Positions 4,785-5,119 of a stretch of 5,119 nucleotides of DNA are shown one piece after another. The stretch lies in NCBI GenBank assembly GCA_013041995.1, contig JABDRA010000066.1:1-5119 (forward strand). Reading direction: 5' to 3'. Position 1 is the stretch's first letter. Each line of letters begins with the position of its first letter. The notes under the pieces were generated by a model. That model saw nothing but the letters and a program-made list of their open reading frames with translations. It was not told the origin of the DNA and ran no database searches. The stretch is from Anderseniella sp. Its GTDB lineage: Bacteria > Pseudomonadota > Alphaproteobacteria > Rhizobiales > Aestuariivirgaceae. The position numbers and the translations under genes were made by a program.

Positions 4785-5119
4785 TTACTCCGGTAAACGC
4801 ACGGTGGCTGTAGCAGCGGCCGCGATGCCTTCCTCACGGCCAGTGAAACCGAGCCATTCTGTGGTGGTGGCTTTTACAGAGACCCGCTCCACGTCGATAC
4901 CGACAATGCCCGCCACAGTTTCGCGCATGGCATCGACATGAGGCCGGATTTTCGGGGCCTGGCATATGAGTGTCAAGTCAACGTGTGAGATGACGCCGCC
5001 GCGATCTGCGACCAGCTTTGCTGCATGTTTGAGAAAAATGTCTGACGCAGCGCCTTTCCATTTTTCTTCCGAGGGTGGAAAGTGTTTGCCGATGTCGCCT
5101 TCGCACAACGCCCCGAGAA
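4785..5119 (-). CDS. ispF: 2-C-methyl-D-erythritol 2,4-cyclodiphosphate synthase (IspF or IspF domain of IspDF), 5' part outside the window
   Basis: The frame enters from the right edge and ends with TAA at 4785-4787, giving 110 complete residues. It shows the IspF C-terminal two-thirds: LGALCEGDIGKHFPP at the edge (the conserved DIGxxFP block), then HVDLTLICQAPKIRPH, and ATTTEWLGFTGREEGI, which contributes to the cytidine-diphosphate site. IspF cyclises CDP-methylerythritol 2-phosphate to MEcPP in the non-mevalonate isoprenoid pathway. About 45-50 N-terminal residues of the IspF domain are missing, including the Asp/His zinc ligands. In many alphaproteobacteria this domain is fused behind IspD as IspDF, but the window cannot show which form exists. 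No start codon is visible; the TTG at 5108 is internal because homology continues upstream of it. The gene overlaps the Shine-Dalgarno of pncC. Confidence 0.95.
   Translation of the reverse strand, partial: LGALCEGDIGKHFPPSEEKWKGAASDIFLKHAAKLVADRGGVISHVDLTLICQAPKIRPHVDAMRETVAGIVGIDVERVSVKATTTEWLGFTGREEGIAAAATATVRLPE
4788..4791 (-). promoter_or_regulatory. Shine-Dalgarno of pncC inside the ispF coding end
   Basis: GGAG on the minus strand lies 7 nt before the pncC ATG at 4780 and within the last codons of ispF. Ribosomes ending on ispF would pass over it, consistent with translational coupling. Confidence 0.65.

Noticed and set aside
4781..4837. Upstream start giving pncC 19 extra residues
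   Set aside because: The extension would overlap the ispF coding end, is unlike the family N-terminus, and the ATG at 4780 has a well-spaced GGAG.

Overview
The window is about 5.1 kb of ordinary, densely packed bacterial chromosome, moderately GC-rich by eye. The gene content suggests an alphaproteobacterium: an IspF (or fused IspDF) gene runs straight into a stand-alone CinA C-terminal/PncC gene, next to a YibF-like GST, a 1-Cys peroxiredoxin, a BON-LysM Kbp/YgaU homologue and a YccF protein. I cannot name a genus. I see no RNA gene, insertion sequence, CRISPR array or phage gene.

Layout from left to right. Positions 1-1184, minus strand: a glutathione S-transferase (TTG start at 1184), followed 12 bp later by a DUF2182 membrane protein that runs off the left edge. 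Positions 1257-1975, minus strand: a 1-Cys peroxiredoxin with its own intrinsic terminator. From 1976 to 2136 lies a divergent intergenic region. The kbp homologue (2137-2580, plus) converges on yccF (2651-3106, minus) across a strong bidirectional hairpin at 2592-2620. yccF and a nitronate monooxygenase (3188-4255, plus) diverge from an 81-bp region with a plausible sigma-70 promoter. The monooxygenase converges, with only 12 bp between stops, on pncC (4268-4780, minus), which lies 4 bp behind the ispF coding end (4785-5119, minus, truncated by the right edge).

Functionally this is housekeeping and stress biology. Prx and GST handle peroxides and electrophiles, the monooxygenase detoxifies nitronates, Kbp is a cytoplasmic K+-binding protein, PncC recycles NMN, and IspF is in the MEP isoprenoid pathway. 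DUF2182 and YccF are membrane proteins without firmly established roles. I found no convincing novel system. The observations most worth a second look are the GST-DUF2182 coupling, the Met-rich N-terminus of DUF2182, a TAGGT motif enriched in the intergenic regions, and the divergent prx/kbp control region with an imperfect palindrome.
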